NCBI GenBank assembly: GCA_028293725.1
Contig: JAQGOE010000377.1
Coordinates: 1 to 19,012, forward strand
Source: Gammaproteobacteria bacterium
Lineage (GTDB): Bacteria > Pseudomonadota > Gammaproteobacteria > Steroidobacterales > Steroidobacteraceae
Direction of reading: 5' to 3'
DNA: 19,012 bases
The first letter of the stretch is position 1. Each line of letters begins with the position of its first letter. This document shows, piece after piece, positions 12,691-18,492 of the stretch. The notes under the pieces are model-generated. The model was not told the origin of the DNA and searched no databases. It was given only the letters and a program-made list of their open reading frames with translations. The position numbers and the translations under genes are program-made.

Positions 12691-13008
12691 ATGAAATGGC
12701 TCGCCACGGGCTTAGCACTCGTCATTCTCCTCCTGCAGTACCGGGTTTGGTTATCCGACGGTGGAGTACGCGAGCTGGATCGACTTCAGAAGTCCGTGGT
12801 CGCACAGCGCAATGAGAACCAGCAGCTCGAGGAGCGCAACCGGCAACTCGGCGCTGAAGTTCGCGACCTCAAGACCGGTCTCGATGCGCTCGAAGAGCGG
12901 GCGCGCAGCGATCTCGGCATGATTGCCTCGCACGAGACTTTCTATCAGGTCGTACCGCCCACGGCCCCGGGCTCCCGATCACCTGCACGGACAGTTGCCT
13001 CGCGCTGA
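12691..13008 (+). CDS. ftsB: Cell division protein FtsB
   Basis: FtsB is a small bitopic inner-membrane protein that joins FtsL and FtsQ at the septum and helps activate FtsWI. The 105-residue protein matches E. coli FtsB (103) in layout: a short cytoplasmic start, one membrane span at about residues 3-20 (LATGLALVILLLQYRVW), a periplasmic coiled coil rich in Gln, Glu, Asn and Arg (about 27-65, including EERNRQL), and the conserved ALEERARSDLGMI and ETFYQVV segments. A basic, Pro/Ser-rich tail ends it. ATG 12691 gives the family-like start; GTG 12685 would add two residues. It lies between eno and ispD as in other gammaproteobacteria. Confidence 0.94.
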   Translation: MKWLATGLALVILLLQYRVWLSDGGVRELDRLQKSVVAQRNENQQLEERNRQLGAEVRDLKTGLDALEERARSDLGMIASHETFYQVVPPTAPGSRSPARTVASR

Positions 13009-13060
13009 CGTGTCGCGCTCCGGACCCGATCCCACCCATCCCGTTCCTTCACGGTCTCCA

Positions 13061-13846
13061 ATGCGTTACTGGCTCGTCATGCCCGCCGCGGGCGTCGGTC
13101 GTAGATTCGGCAACACCAAACCGAAGCAATACGCCCTGTTGCAAGGTCGCACTGTCATTGAGTGGGCGCTGGCGCCGTTTCTGACGGACCCCAGTTGTGC
13201 CGGAGTATCCATCTCACTCGCCGCCGATGATCCCTACTGGGGTGAAGTCGCGGAGCGACTCGCCAAGCTCCCGGGCCGCACACCCGAGCTGATCTTTGCG
13301 GGAGGAGGGGTCGAGCGAAGCCACTCCGTACGGAAGGGTCTCGCCGCGCTGAGCTCTCGTGCACTCGCAGACGATTGGGTGCTCGTCCACGACGCCGCCC
13401 GCCCGTGCCTTTCCTCCGACGACCTCCAACACCTGCTGAATCGTCTCGGGTCCCACCGCGTAGGCGGCATCCTCGCCACGCCAGCCGCCGACACGCTGAA
13501 ACGCGCGAGTACCGAACTTCGCGCGAGCGTCGATCCACGCCCAAGCTCCGGGCCGCGCGGCACTCCGGTCGCCGACCCCGAAGTCGCGCAGACGGTCGAC
13601 CGTGCCGGCCTATGGCGTGCCCTGACACCGCAAATGTTTCGTTACGAAATGCTCTGCGACGCGTTGGACCGCTCTCTCGCTACCAACCGCTTGCCGACCG
13701 ATGAGGCACAAGCGTTGGAGTGGACGGGCGAGCACCCCGTCCTAGTGCAGGGCTCGGCCGCGAACATCAAGATCACAAGTGCAGACGACCTGGTGCTTGC
13801 CGCGGCTTTGTTGAACGCGCGTGAGAGCACCCCCGTCGCCCGTTAG
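13061..13846 (+). CDS. ispD: 2-C-methyl-D-erythritol 4-phosphate cytidylyltransferase
   Basis: IspD transfers CMP from CTP to methylerythritol phosphate, the third step of the MEP isoprenoid pathway. The nucleotide-binding start reads [18 protein letters not shown], followed by [48 protein letters not shown] and [10 protein letters not shown]. At 261 residues it exceeds E. coli IspD (236). Most of the excess is a Pro/Ser/Arg-rich insertion at about residues 151-175, between DTLKRAS and QTVDRAG. ATG 13061 places the motif at the usual distance from the N-terminus; the frame is open upstream to 12923 within ftsB, but that part lacks similarity. The gap after ftsB is 52 bp. Confidence 0.95.
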   Translation: MRYWLVMPAAGVGRRFGNTKPKQYALLQGRTVIEWALAPFLTDPSCAGVSISLAADDPYWGEVAERLAKLPGRTPELIFAGGGVERSHSVRKGLAALSSRALADDWVLVHDAARPCLSSDDLQHLLNRLGSHRVGGILATPAADTLKRASTELRASVDPRPSSGPRGTPVADPEVAQTVDRAGLWRALTPQMFRYEMLCDALDRSLATNRLPTDEAQALEWTGEHPVLVQGSAANIKITSADDLVLAAALLNARESTPVAR

Positions 13847-13849
13847 GAG
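13843..13849 (+). promoter_or_regulatory. Ribosome binding site of ispF
   Basis: TTAGGAG overlaps the ispD stop codon TAG (13844-13846) and lies 8 bp before the ispF ATG. This is the clearest Shine-Dalgarno in the cluster and fixes the ispF start. The overlap suggests translational coupling of ispD and ispF. Confidence 0.75.
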
Positions 13850-13857
13850 TATTCGTC

Positions 13858-14331
13858 ATGAGAATCGGATCAGGTACCGACGTACACGCATTTGGACCCG
13901 GCGATTTCGTAATGCTGGGTGGCGTGCGCATTCCTCACTCGCGAGGCGTCGTCGCGCACTCTGACGGAGACGTAGTTCTGCACGCGTTGTGTGACGCCCT
14001 CCTGGGTGCGGCGGGCCTGGGCGACATCGGCCAGCACTTCAAAGATACCGACCCTCGATGGAGGGGCGCCGACAGCAAGGGATTCGTCCGCCATATCATC
14101 GAGATGCTTCGCACCCGCAAGCTGCGTGTTGGAAACGCCGACGTCACGGTGCTCTCCGAAGCCCCAAAAGTAGGCCCCCACCGCGACGAGATCCGCCGCC
14201 AGATCGCCGACCTTCTCGAAGTCAGCACCGACTACGTGAACGTCAAAGCAACGACCACCGAACGCCTAGGATTCCTCGGCCGTTCTGAAGGCATCGCCGC
14301 CCAGGCTGTTGTCCTGTTGCTGGACGCATGA
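13858..14331 (+). CDS. ispF: 2-C-methyl-D-erythritol 2,4-cyclodiphosphate synthase
   Basis: IspF cyclises CDP-methylerythritol 2-phosphate and releases CMP, the fifth step of the MEP pathway. The 157-residue protein (E. coli 159) begins [12 protein letters not shown] and has metal ligands D8, H10 and H42, with [33 protein letters not shown] and the C-terminal [22 protein letters not shown]. It follows ispD by 11 bp, so the two MEP enzymes are almost certainly cotranscribed. IspE, which acts between them, is not encoded here, as is common. The family forms homotrimers with active sites at the subunit interfaces. Confidence 0.97.
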   Translation: MRIGSGTDVHAFGPGDFVMLGGVRIPHSRGVVAHSDGDVVLHALCDALLGAAGLGDIGQHFKDTDPRWRGADSKGFVRHIIEMLRTRKLRVGNADVTVLSEAPKVGPHRDEIRRQIADLLEVSTDYVNVKATTTERLGFLGRSEGIAAQAVVLLLDA

Positions 14332-14414
14332 AGTTCTCGAGTGCCATCCCGGTACACGCACACGCCGGCTCGACATTGCAGTTGCCGCATTCGCCGCGGC
14401 TCTAGGTTCGCCCC

Positions 14415-15476
14415 GTGGACCCACACTGGCTTACCGCCGCCCTCGACCCTCCGCGCGCCCACGGCGCGCCCCTCGCTCGCGGCACCCTACGCACCGACCC
14501 CGAAGACTTCATCGTAGAAGAAGACCTCGGCTTCACCGCGTCAGGCGCCGGCCAGCACGTCCTCCTCAAAGTCCGTAAGCGAAACGCCAACACCCAATGG
14601 GTCGCGCGCGAGCTCGCCAAACTCTGCGGCTGCCACCCTCGCGACATCGGCTACGCCGGACTGAAAGACCGCCGCGCCATCGCCGTGCAATGGTTCACGG
14701 TCCCCAAGTCGCGCCTCGCCCTTGAGGCCTGGCGCGAAGTTCGCCACCCCGAATTCGATGTCCTCGAAGCCGACGCCCACTCGCGCAAGCTTCCCCGCGG
14801 CGCACTTGCCGGCAACCGCTTCATCATTCGCGTGCGCGATACCAACATCGGCGACACCGAGCTCACAACCCGCATAGCCGAAATAAGCCGCCTCGGTGTC
14901 CCAAACTACTTCGGCCCACAACGCTTCGGCCACAGCGGCGCAAACCTCGCCCGCGTCGCCGACGGCCTGCGCGCACTACGCTCTCATGAGCGCGGCTTCG
15001 TGTTGTCCGCCGCGCGCAGCTTAGTGTTTAACGCCGTTCTCGCGGTGAGGGTGCGCGACAGCAGTTGGGACCGTCTCGAATCCGGCGACATCGCCAACCT
15101 GGACGGTCGCGGCAGCATCTTCCCCGTTGATGCTATGGATCAAACGTTGACCGATCGCGCCGCTCAACTCGACATCCATCCAACAGGCCCGTTATGGGGC
15201 AGGGGCGACCCGCCCAGCAAGCAACGCATACTGGATCTAGAGACCCGTACCGCCGCCGACTTCCCGCAACCCTGCGCCCTCACCGCCGAAGCCGGTATGG
15301 ACCAAGAGCGCCGCTCCCTCCGCCTCGCCGTCCGCGAGCTCAATTGGCAGCGCGACCCCGACGCCAATTCCCTCGTCATCCGCTTTCGCCTGACCCGCGG
15401 CAGTTTCGCCACCACCGTCCTACGCGAACTCATCGATTCCGACGCCCTCGGCGACGAAGACCAGGAGGGGCCTTAG
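14415..15476 (+). CDS. truD: tRNA pseudouridine(13) synthase
   Basis: TruD isomerises U13 to pseudouridine in tRNA-Glu. The 353-residue protein carries family motifs in order: RTDPEDFIVEEDLGF, KRNANTQWVARELA, GYAGLKDRRAIAVQWF with catalytic Asp at residue 85, GNRFIIRVRD, VPNYFGPQRFGHSGANL, and LIIRF-type strands near the end (SLVIRFRLTRGSFATTVLREL). The start is GTG 14415, the first start in this frame; no strong ribosome binding site precedes it. The 83-bp gap after ispF has no visible feature. ispF-truD-surE is the usual gammaproteobacterial order, but here an oppositely oriented gene separates truD from surE. Confidence 0.95.
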   Translation: MDPHWLTAALDPPRAHGAPLARGTLRTDPEDFIVEEDLGFTASGAGQHVLLKVRKRNANTQWVARELAKLCGCHPRDIGYAGLKDRRAIAVQWFTVPKSRLALEAWREVRHPEFDVLEADAHSRKLPRGALAGNRFIIRVRDTNIGDTELTTRIAEISRLGVPNYFGPQRFGHSGANLARVADGLRALRSHERGFVLSAARSLVFNAVLAVRVRDSSWDRLESGDIANLDGRGSIFPVDAMDQTLTDRAAQLDIHPTGPLWGRGDPPSKQRILDLETRTAADFPQPCALTAEAGMDQERRSLRLAVRELNWQRDPDANSLVIRFRLTRGSFATTVLRELIDSDALGDEDQEGP

Positions 15477-15507
15477 CCCTCGAGCCGTCGCCGCCGAGTT
15501 GGAACCG

Positions 15508-15540
15508 TTACGCCAGCGGCACGCCGGCAGCGGTACGTAA
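15508..15540. other. Imperfect hairpin between convergent truD and smr
   Basis: TTACG (15508-15512) and CGTAA (15536-15540) flank an inner stem at 15512-15528 (GCCAGCG, GCA, CGCCGGC, one mismatch). Its position between two convergent stop codons suits a bidirectional termination site. There is no T-run on either side, so intrinsic termination is unproven. Confidence 0.3.
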
Positions 15541-15576
15541 TCGCCAAGCTTCCCCGCGCATTACCCTTCCGCCGAA

Positions 15577-16116
15577 CTAGCCCGCAAGGAGCACATACAC
15601 GGCCCCAGTCCCCCCATCCACCTGCCGCGCCGACACATACGCCACCACAGCTCCGACCCGGCGCAGCACCGAACTCACGGCCCCCTTGAGCACCGGCCCC
15701 CGATGCCCGGACCGCAGACCTTTGCCGTGGATGATCCGCACACACCGAAGGTCCCGATCCAGTGCGTCCGCGAGGAAGTCCCGCAAGGCCAGCTTCGCCT
15801 CCGCGACCGTCAGCCCGTGCAGATCAATCTCCGCCTGCACGCGGTACTGTCCGCGGCGAAGCTTCCGCAGGACGGGCATCTGTACACCGGCGCGGTGGTA
15901 GACGAGTTCGTCGCCGGCAGCCAGCTCCGGGTCACCCGTTTCTCCGTCGAGGCTTTCGAGCAGTACCGCGTGTCGATCCGCGCGACTGAAGCGGGCGATG
16001 GGCATGGGCCGACGCCGGCTCGCTTCCGGAGCCTCGCGGCGCGGCAGCCGTTTGACATCCTGTACAGCCTCTCTGAAAAGCCGGACATCATCTTCGTCGT
16101 CGGGTGTGGGGCTCAC
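15577..16116 (-). CDS. Smr-domain protein, SmrA/SmrB-like endonuclease
   Basis: The 179-residue protein has the layout of gammaproteobacterial Smr proteins (E. coli SmrB is 183). An acidic, charged N-terminal region (DDEDDVRLFREAV) leads to a C-terminal Smr domain with DLHGLT (about residue 98), IHGKGLRSG and a closing GAVYVLLAG strand. Known Smr-domain proteins are nucleases; E. coli SmrB cleaves mRNA in collided ribosomes. That role is inferred here from family only. The start is GTG (complement of 16114-16116), supported by GGAGG about 5 bases upstream. The gene is convergent with truD and divergent from surE, 71 bp from the surE start. It interrupts an otherwise co-directional cluster, so it was probably inserted as a single-gene rearrangement. 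Confidence 0.85.
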   Translation of the reverse strand: MSPTPDDEDDVRLFREAVQDVKRLPRREAPEASRRRPMPIARFSRADRHAVLLESLDGETGDPELAAGDELVYHRAGVQMPVLRKLRRGQYRVQAEIDLHGLTVAEAKLALRDFLADALDRDLRCVRIIHGKGLRSGHRGPVLKGAVSSVLRRVGAVVAYVSARQVDGGTGAVYVLLAG

Positions 16117-16140
16117 GCTACCTCCGCCGAAAGTGGTTCC

Positions 16141-16148
16141 AGTATAGT
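16141..16148. promoter_or_regulatory. Shared near-palindromic -10 element between smr and surE
   Basis: The octamer AGTATAGT reads TATAGT on the plus strand (16143-16148, toward surE) and TATACT on the minus strand (toward smr). Each matches the sigma-70 -10 consensus at five of six bases. Predicted leaders would be about 33 nt for surE and about 18 nt for smr. No good -35 was seen in either direction, so the assignment is tentative. Confidence 0.35.
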
Positions 16149-16187
16149 CGCCGCCTCACGAGCCTCCACACCGCCATACACGCCCCT

Positions 16188-16958
16188 GTGAAGATACTGG
16201 TAAGCAACGACGATGGCTTCCGCGCGGAGGGCATTCGCCGCCTGCGGGAGGCCCTCGCGACGCTCGCCGACGTCACGGTGACCGTCATGGCCCCGGACCG
16301 TAACCGCAGTGGCGCCAGCAATTCGCTGACCCTCGATGTACCCCTGCGCGTGTTCGAAGCAGAGCCCGGCGTCTACTACGTACCAGGCACGCCCACTGAT
16401 TGCGTCCATCTCGCGGTCTCCGGCTTCTTCGACCACAAATATGACATGGTGGTTTCCGGCGTGAACGACGGCGCCAATCTCGGCGATGACGTCCTGTACT
16501 CGGGCACAGTCGCGGCGGCCATCGAAGGTCGGTTTCTGGGGTTACCCACGATCGCCGTCTCCCTGTGCACATCGCCAGGCAGTGGCCATCACTTCGAGAC
16601 CGGTGCGGCGGTCGCGCGGCTCCTCGTGGCGCAACTTCTAGGCAAGCCGCTGGAACGCGACGGCCCGCTCATCCTGAACGTCAACGTGCCGGACCTGCCG
16701 TTTGAGAAGCTGCGCGGTTTTCGCTCGAGCCGACTCGGCTACCGCCACCCCTCGGAGCCCATCATTCCCGCGCGGGATCCGCGCGGCCGCCCCGTATACT
16801 GGGTCGGGCCCGCCGGCGCCGAGCACGATGCCGGCCCCGGAACCGACTTCGCCACCATTTCAGAGAACTACGTTTCGGTGACTCCGTTGCAGATTGATTT
16901 GACCCGACACGCCGCGTTGCCGGCCGTGCAGAGTTGGTTGGAAGGTATCAATGGCTGA
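16188..16958 (+). CDS. surE: 5'/3'-nucleotidase SurE
   Basis: SurE is a metal-dependent nucleoside monophosphate phosphatase associated with stationary-phase survival. The 256-residue protein (E. coli 253) starts KILVSNDDGFRAEGI, with metal ligands D8, D9, S41 (DRNRSGASNS) and N93 (SGVNDGANLGDDV). It continues with YSGTVAAAIEGRFLG, LNVNVPDLP, and the C-terminal DAGPGTDFATISENYVSVTPL. The start is GTG 16188, which aligns exactly with the family N-terminus; the frame extends upstream to 16104 without similarity. It ends inside the first codons of pcm (8-base overlap), so the two are cotranscribed, as in many gammaproteobacteria. Confidence 0.96.
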   Translation: MKILVSNDDGFRAEGIRRLREALATLADVTVTVMAPDRNRSGASNSLTLDVPLRVFEAEPGVYYVPGTPTDCVHLAVSGFFDHKYDMVVSGVNDGANLGDDVLYSGTVAAAIEGRFLGLPTIAVSLCTSPGSGHHFETGAAVARLLVAQLLGKPLERDGPLILNVNVPDLPFEKLRGFRSSRLGYRHPSEPIIPARDPRGRPVYWVGPAGAEHDAGPGTDFATISENYVSVTPLQIDLTRHAALPAVQSWLEGING

Positions 16959-17613
16959 CGTGCGCTTCGCAGGAATCGGAATGACCTCCGCGCGCACGCG
17001 TGACCGGCTCGTGCAGCGTTTGAGAGATCAGGGCATCACGAATCTCTCGGTCCTCGATCGTGTCCGGAATGTGCCACGTCATATCTTCGTGGACGAGGCG
17101 CTTGGTACGCGAGCGTACGAAGACACGGCGCTGCCCATCGGATTTGGCCAGACGATCTCGCAGCCCTACATCGTTGCGCGCATGACCGAGGCGTTGCTGG
17201 AAGGTGGTCCGCTGACGAGCGTCCTGGAAGTAGGAACCGGCTGCGGTTATCAGACAGCGGTGCTGGCTCCGCTCGTCGACCGGATCTACACGATTGAACG
17301 GGTGGAGCCTCTCGTGACCCGTGCCAAGGAGCGCATCAAGGAGCTTGGGATTCGCAACGTGAGATTCCGCTACGGCGACGGCACGCTGGGCTGGAAAGCG
17401 CATGCGCCGTTCGACGGCATTTTGGTTGCGGCTGCTCCTCTCGTCGTCCCGGAGGAGCTCATCAAGCAACTGAAAGTCGGCGGCCGGCTGCTGGTTCCTG
17501 TTGGACCCGAGGGCCAACAGGAGCTCATTCGTTTCACCCGCAAGGAGCAGCGGGTCGAGCGTCAATCACTTGGTGCTGTTGCATTTGTGCCGCTGCTCGG
17601 TGGCACCACCTGA
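16951..17613 (+). CDS. pcm: Protein-L-isoaspartate O-methyltransferase
   Basis: Pcm methylates L-isoaspartyl residues formed by ageing of Asn and Asp, using S-adenosylmethionine, and starts their repair. The 220-residue protein (E. coli 208) has VPRHIFVDEA, ALPIGFGQTISQPYIVARMTE (about residues 60-80), the SAM-binding motif VLEVGTGCGYQTAVLA (91-106), YTIERVEPL, YGDGTLGW and PFDGILVAAAP, and ends with FVPLLGG. The start ATG 16951 overlaps the surE stop by eight bases and is preceded by GGAAGGT at good spacing. In Pseudomonas and E. coli the next genes are nlpD and rpoS; here a 488-bp noncoding gap follows. Confidence 0.96.
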   Translation: MADVRFAGIGMTSARTRDRLVQRLRDQGITNLSVLDRVRNVPRHIFVDEALGTRAYEDTALPIGFGQTISQPYIVARMTEALLEGGPLTSVLEVGTGCGYQTAVLAPLVDRIYTIERVEPLVTRAKERIKELGIRNVRFRYGDGTLGWKAHAPFDGILVAAAPLVVPEELIKQLKVGGRLLVPVGPEGQQELIRFTRKEQRVERQSLGAVAFVPLLGGTT

Positions 17614-17800
17614 AGTCCTGCGGAAGCTGAGACTGGTTCTACCTATATCTCGTAACATCATGATTGTCTGAGCTTTTGCGGCAGAGCCGTAATGACTGGC
17701 GAAATATCGCGGAAATACCGCGAAAACAAGGGCTCCGAGCGGCAATCGCACACTCTTTATGACCTTCCGGAGTGTCGAAAATCTTTGCAGCGTAAATAAC
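17614..17800. other. AT-richer noncoding stretch with two hairpins downstream of pcm
   Basis: I see no credible gene here. The composition is visibly more AT-rich than the flanking genes. TCGCGG/CCGCGA (17707-17723) forms a perfect 6-bp stem with a 5-nt loop, and ACACTC/GAGTGT (17750-17755 and 17770-17775) forms a 6-bp stem with a 14-nt loop. Neither is followed by a T-run, so neither is a standard terminator for surE-pcm. The final part (about 17776-17800) is AT-rich, directly ahead of a promoter-like sequence, and could be an UP element. Confidence 0.5.
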
Positions 17801-17830
17801 TTGCACGACGATCTGCGACGTGTTTAACAT
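17801..17830 (+). promoter_or_regulatory. Putative promoter of the candidate structured RNA
   Basis: TTGCAC (17801-17806) is followed after 18 bp by TAACAT (17825-17830); with 17-bp spacing the alternative TTAACA has a TGT extended element. AT-rich DNA lies just upstream. The -10 resembles the TAACCT hexamers upstream of accA and pyrG. A start near 17835 would place the 9-bp hairpin at 17836-17857 at the 5' end of the RNA. This is visual matching only. Confidence 0.35.
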
Positions 17831-17832
17831 GC

Positions 17833-18046
17833 GTCCCTGTCGTCTAGCGACGACAGGAAAAGAGCCTGACGAGGATGTCCGGCAGAAGACACAGGGAGGA
17901 GGGGAGTCGAAAAAAGCAAAAAGTCGAAAGAAGAAAAATAATCAGTGCAGTCGTTCGAGTCTGTCAGCTTCGAATGATTGTCGGTTGGTTGATATTCCTC
18001 CCCTTGTGTCTTCTGCCGGATAGCTTCCCGCGCCCTTCGCGCGGGA
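17833..18046 (+). ncRNA. Candidate structured noncoding RNA of unknown family
   Basis: Four helices can form in order. Helix 1 is a perfect 9-bp hairpin (17836-17844 with 17849-17857, loop TAGC). Helix 2 is a perfect 16-bp closing stem, 17878-17893 (TCCGGCAGAAGACACA) with 18005-18020; several further pairs are possible by pairing the GGAGG-type left strand with CCTCCCC. Inside lies a purine-rich strand (40 of 45 bases purine at 17894-17938). Helix 3 is 17948-17958 with 17970-17980, 11 pairs including two G-U (17950-17978 and 17953-17975); on the opposite strand these would be A-C mismatches, which favours plus-strand RNA. Helix 4 is a perfect 8-bp GC hairpin (18026-18033 with 18039-18046). 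There is no T-run after helix 4, so the 3' end is uncertain. No known RNA family was recognised. Confidence 0.4.
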
Positions 18047-18101
18047 CCGCCGGCCCCAGCTAAGTAGAACAACGTCGCCGCGCGAGTCAGCGCGATGCGC
18101 C
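18047..18101. other. Remainder of the gap downstream of the Mth938-domain gene
   Basis: Nothing recognisable as gene, promoter or terminator. For transcripts reading leftward from the minus-strand gene ending at 18102, the first strong structure is the GC hairpin at 18026-18046, again without an adjacent T-run on that strand. Confidence 0.4.
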
Positions 18102-18473
18102 TCAGCTCAAAAACAGTGCCGCGGCAACCTGCCGTTCTTCCTGCACGAGAACGTTGAAGGTGCGGCACGCCGCGCCGAGATCCATCACCTCGAGTCCCAC
18201 GCCACGCGCAGTCAGCGCCGCGCGAATCGTCCCAGGTGGAAACCGTTGCGTTGGCCCGGTTCCTAACAGCACCAGCTCCGGCTTCAACGCCAGGATCGCT
18301 TCCAGGTGGGCCGGCGCCAGCTCCGCGAAACTCGCCGGCTCCCATTCCGATATCAGAGTGTCAGCCGTCACGATGCAACTGGCGTGCAGCCGATGCTCCC
18401 CGATCCGGATTTCCTGCGGCGAGTACCCCCGGATGAGGTTGACGCGTGAACTCGCTTCGAGTGTGAACTTCAT
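18102..18473 (-). CDS. Mth938-like (DUF498) domain protein
   Basis: The 123-residue protein fits the small Mth938/DUF498 family, which includes the human complex I assembly factor NDUFAF3; no enzymatic role is established. Family-like features are IRIGEHRLHASCIV, LKPELVLLGTGPTQRFPP (about residues 63-80), an alpha-beta segment GVGLEVMDLGAACRTFNVL, and the terminal AALFL. I chose ATG at complement 18471-18473 because the product then begins MKFTLE, like family members I recall. An in-frame ATG at complement 18513-18515 would add 14 residues and has a better ribosome binding site (AGAGGT, 5 bases upstream). The gene is head to head with the next one, and each reads into or abuts the other's 5' end. 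Confidence 0.8.
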   Translation of the reverse strand: MKFTLEASSRVNLIRGYSPQEIRIGEHRLHASCIVTADTLISEWEPASFAELAPAHLEAILALKPELVLLGTGPTQRFPPGTIRAALTARGVGLEVMDLGAACRTFNVLVQEERQVAAALFLS

Positions 18474-18476
18474 GAA

Positions 18477-18489
18477 CGGTACGATACCG
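18477..18489. promoter_or_regulatory. Small inverted repeat between divergent start codons
   Basis: CGGTA (18477-18481), CGA, TACCG (18485-18489) is a perfect 5-bp inverted repeat located between the preferred start codon of the minus-strand gene (18471-18473) and the GTG start of the plus-strand gene (18493). The position suggests an operator or a translation-start structure, but so short a repeat may be chance. Confidence 0.3.
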
Positions 18490-18492
18490 CCC

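Noticed and set aside
17639..17830. A 63-codon minus-strand frame in the gap after pcm
   Set aside because: No motif and no visible ribosome binding site; the length is expected by chance in this AT-richer stretch.
17878..18020. MITE or insertion-sequence remnant with 16-bp terminal inverted repeats
   Set aside because: No target-site duplication is visible at the edges (GATG left, TAGC right), and the interior contains a further nested helix with G-U pairs, which fits an RNA better. A genome search for other copies would settle it.
17833..18046. Retron msr-msd RNA
   Set aside because: The inverted repeats superficially resemble a1/a2, but no reverse transcriptase gene is nearby and the next gene is an Mth938-domain protein in the opposite direction.
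17875..18063. A 62-codon plus-strand frame with a basic N-terminus and a hydrophobic stretch, resembling a small membrane protein
   Set aside because: It runs through both arms of the 16-bp inverted repeat, has no properly spaced ribosome binding site, and is better explained as structured RNA. A small protein is not fully excluded.
17824..18345. A 173-codon minus-strand frame crossing the noncoding gap and the Mth938 gene
   Set aside because: It overlaps the real Mth938 gene in another frame and its composition changes abruptly between the GC-rich and AT-rich parts, so it is not a coherent protein.
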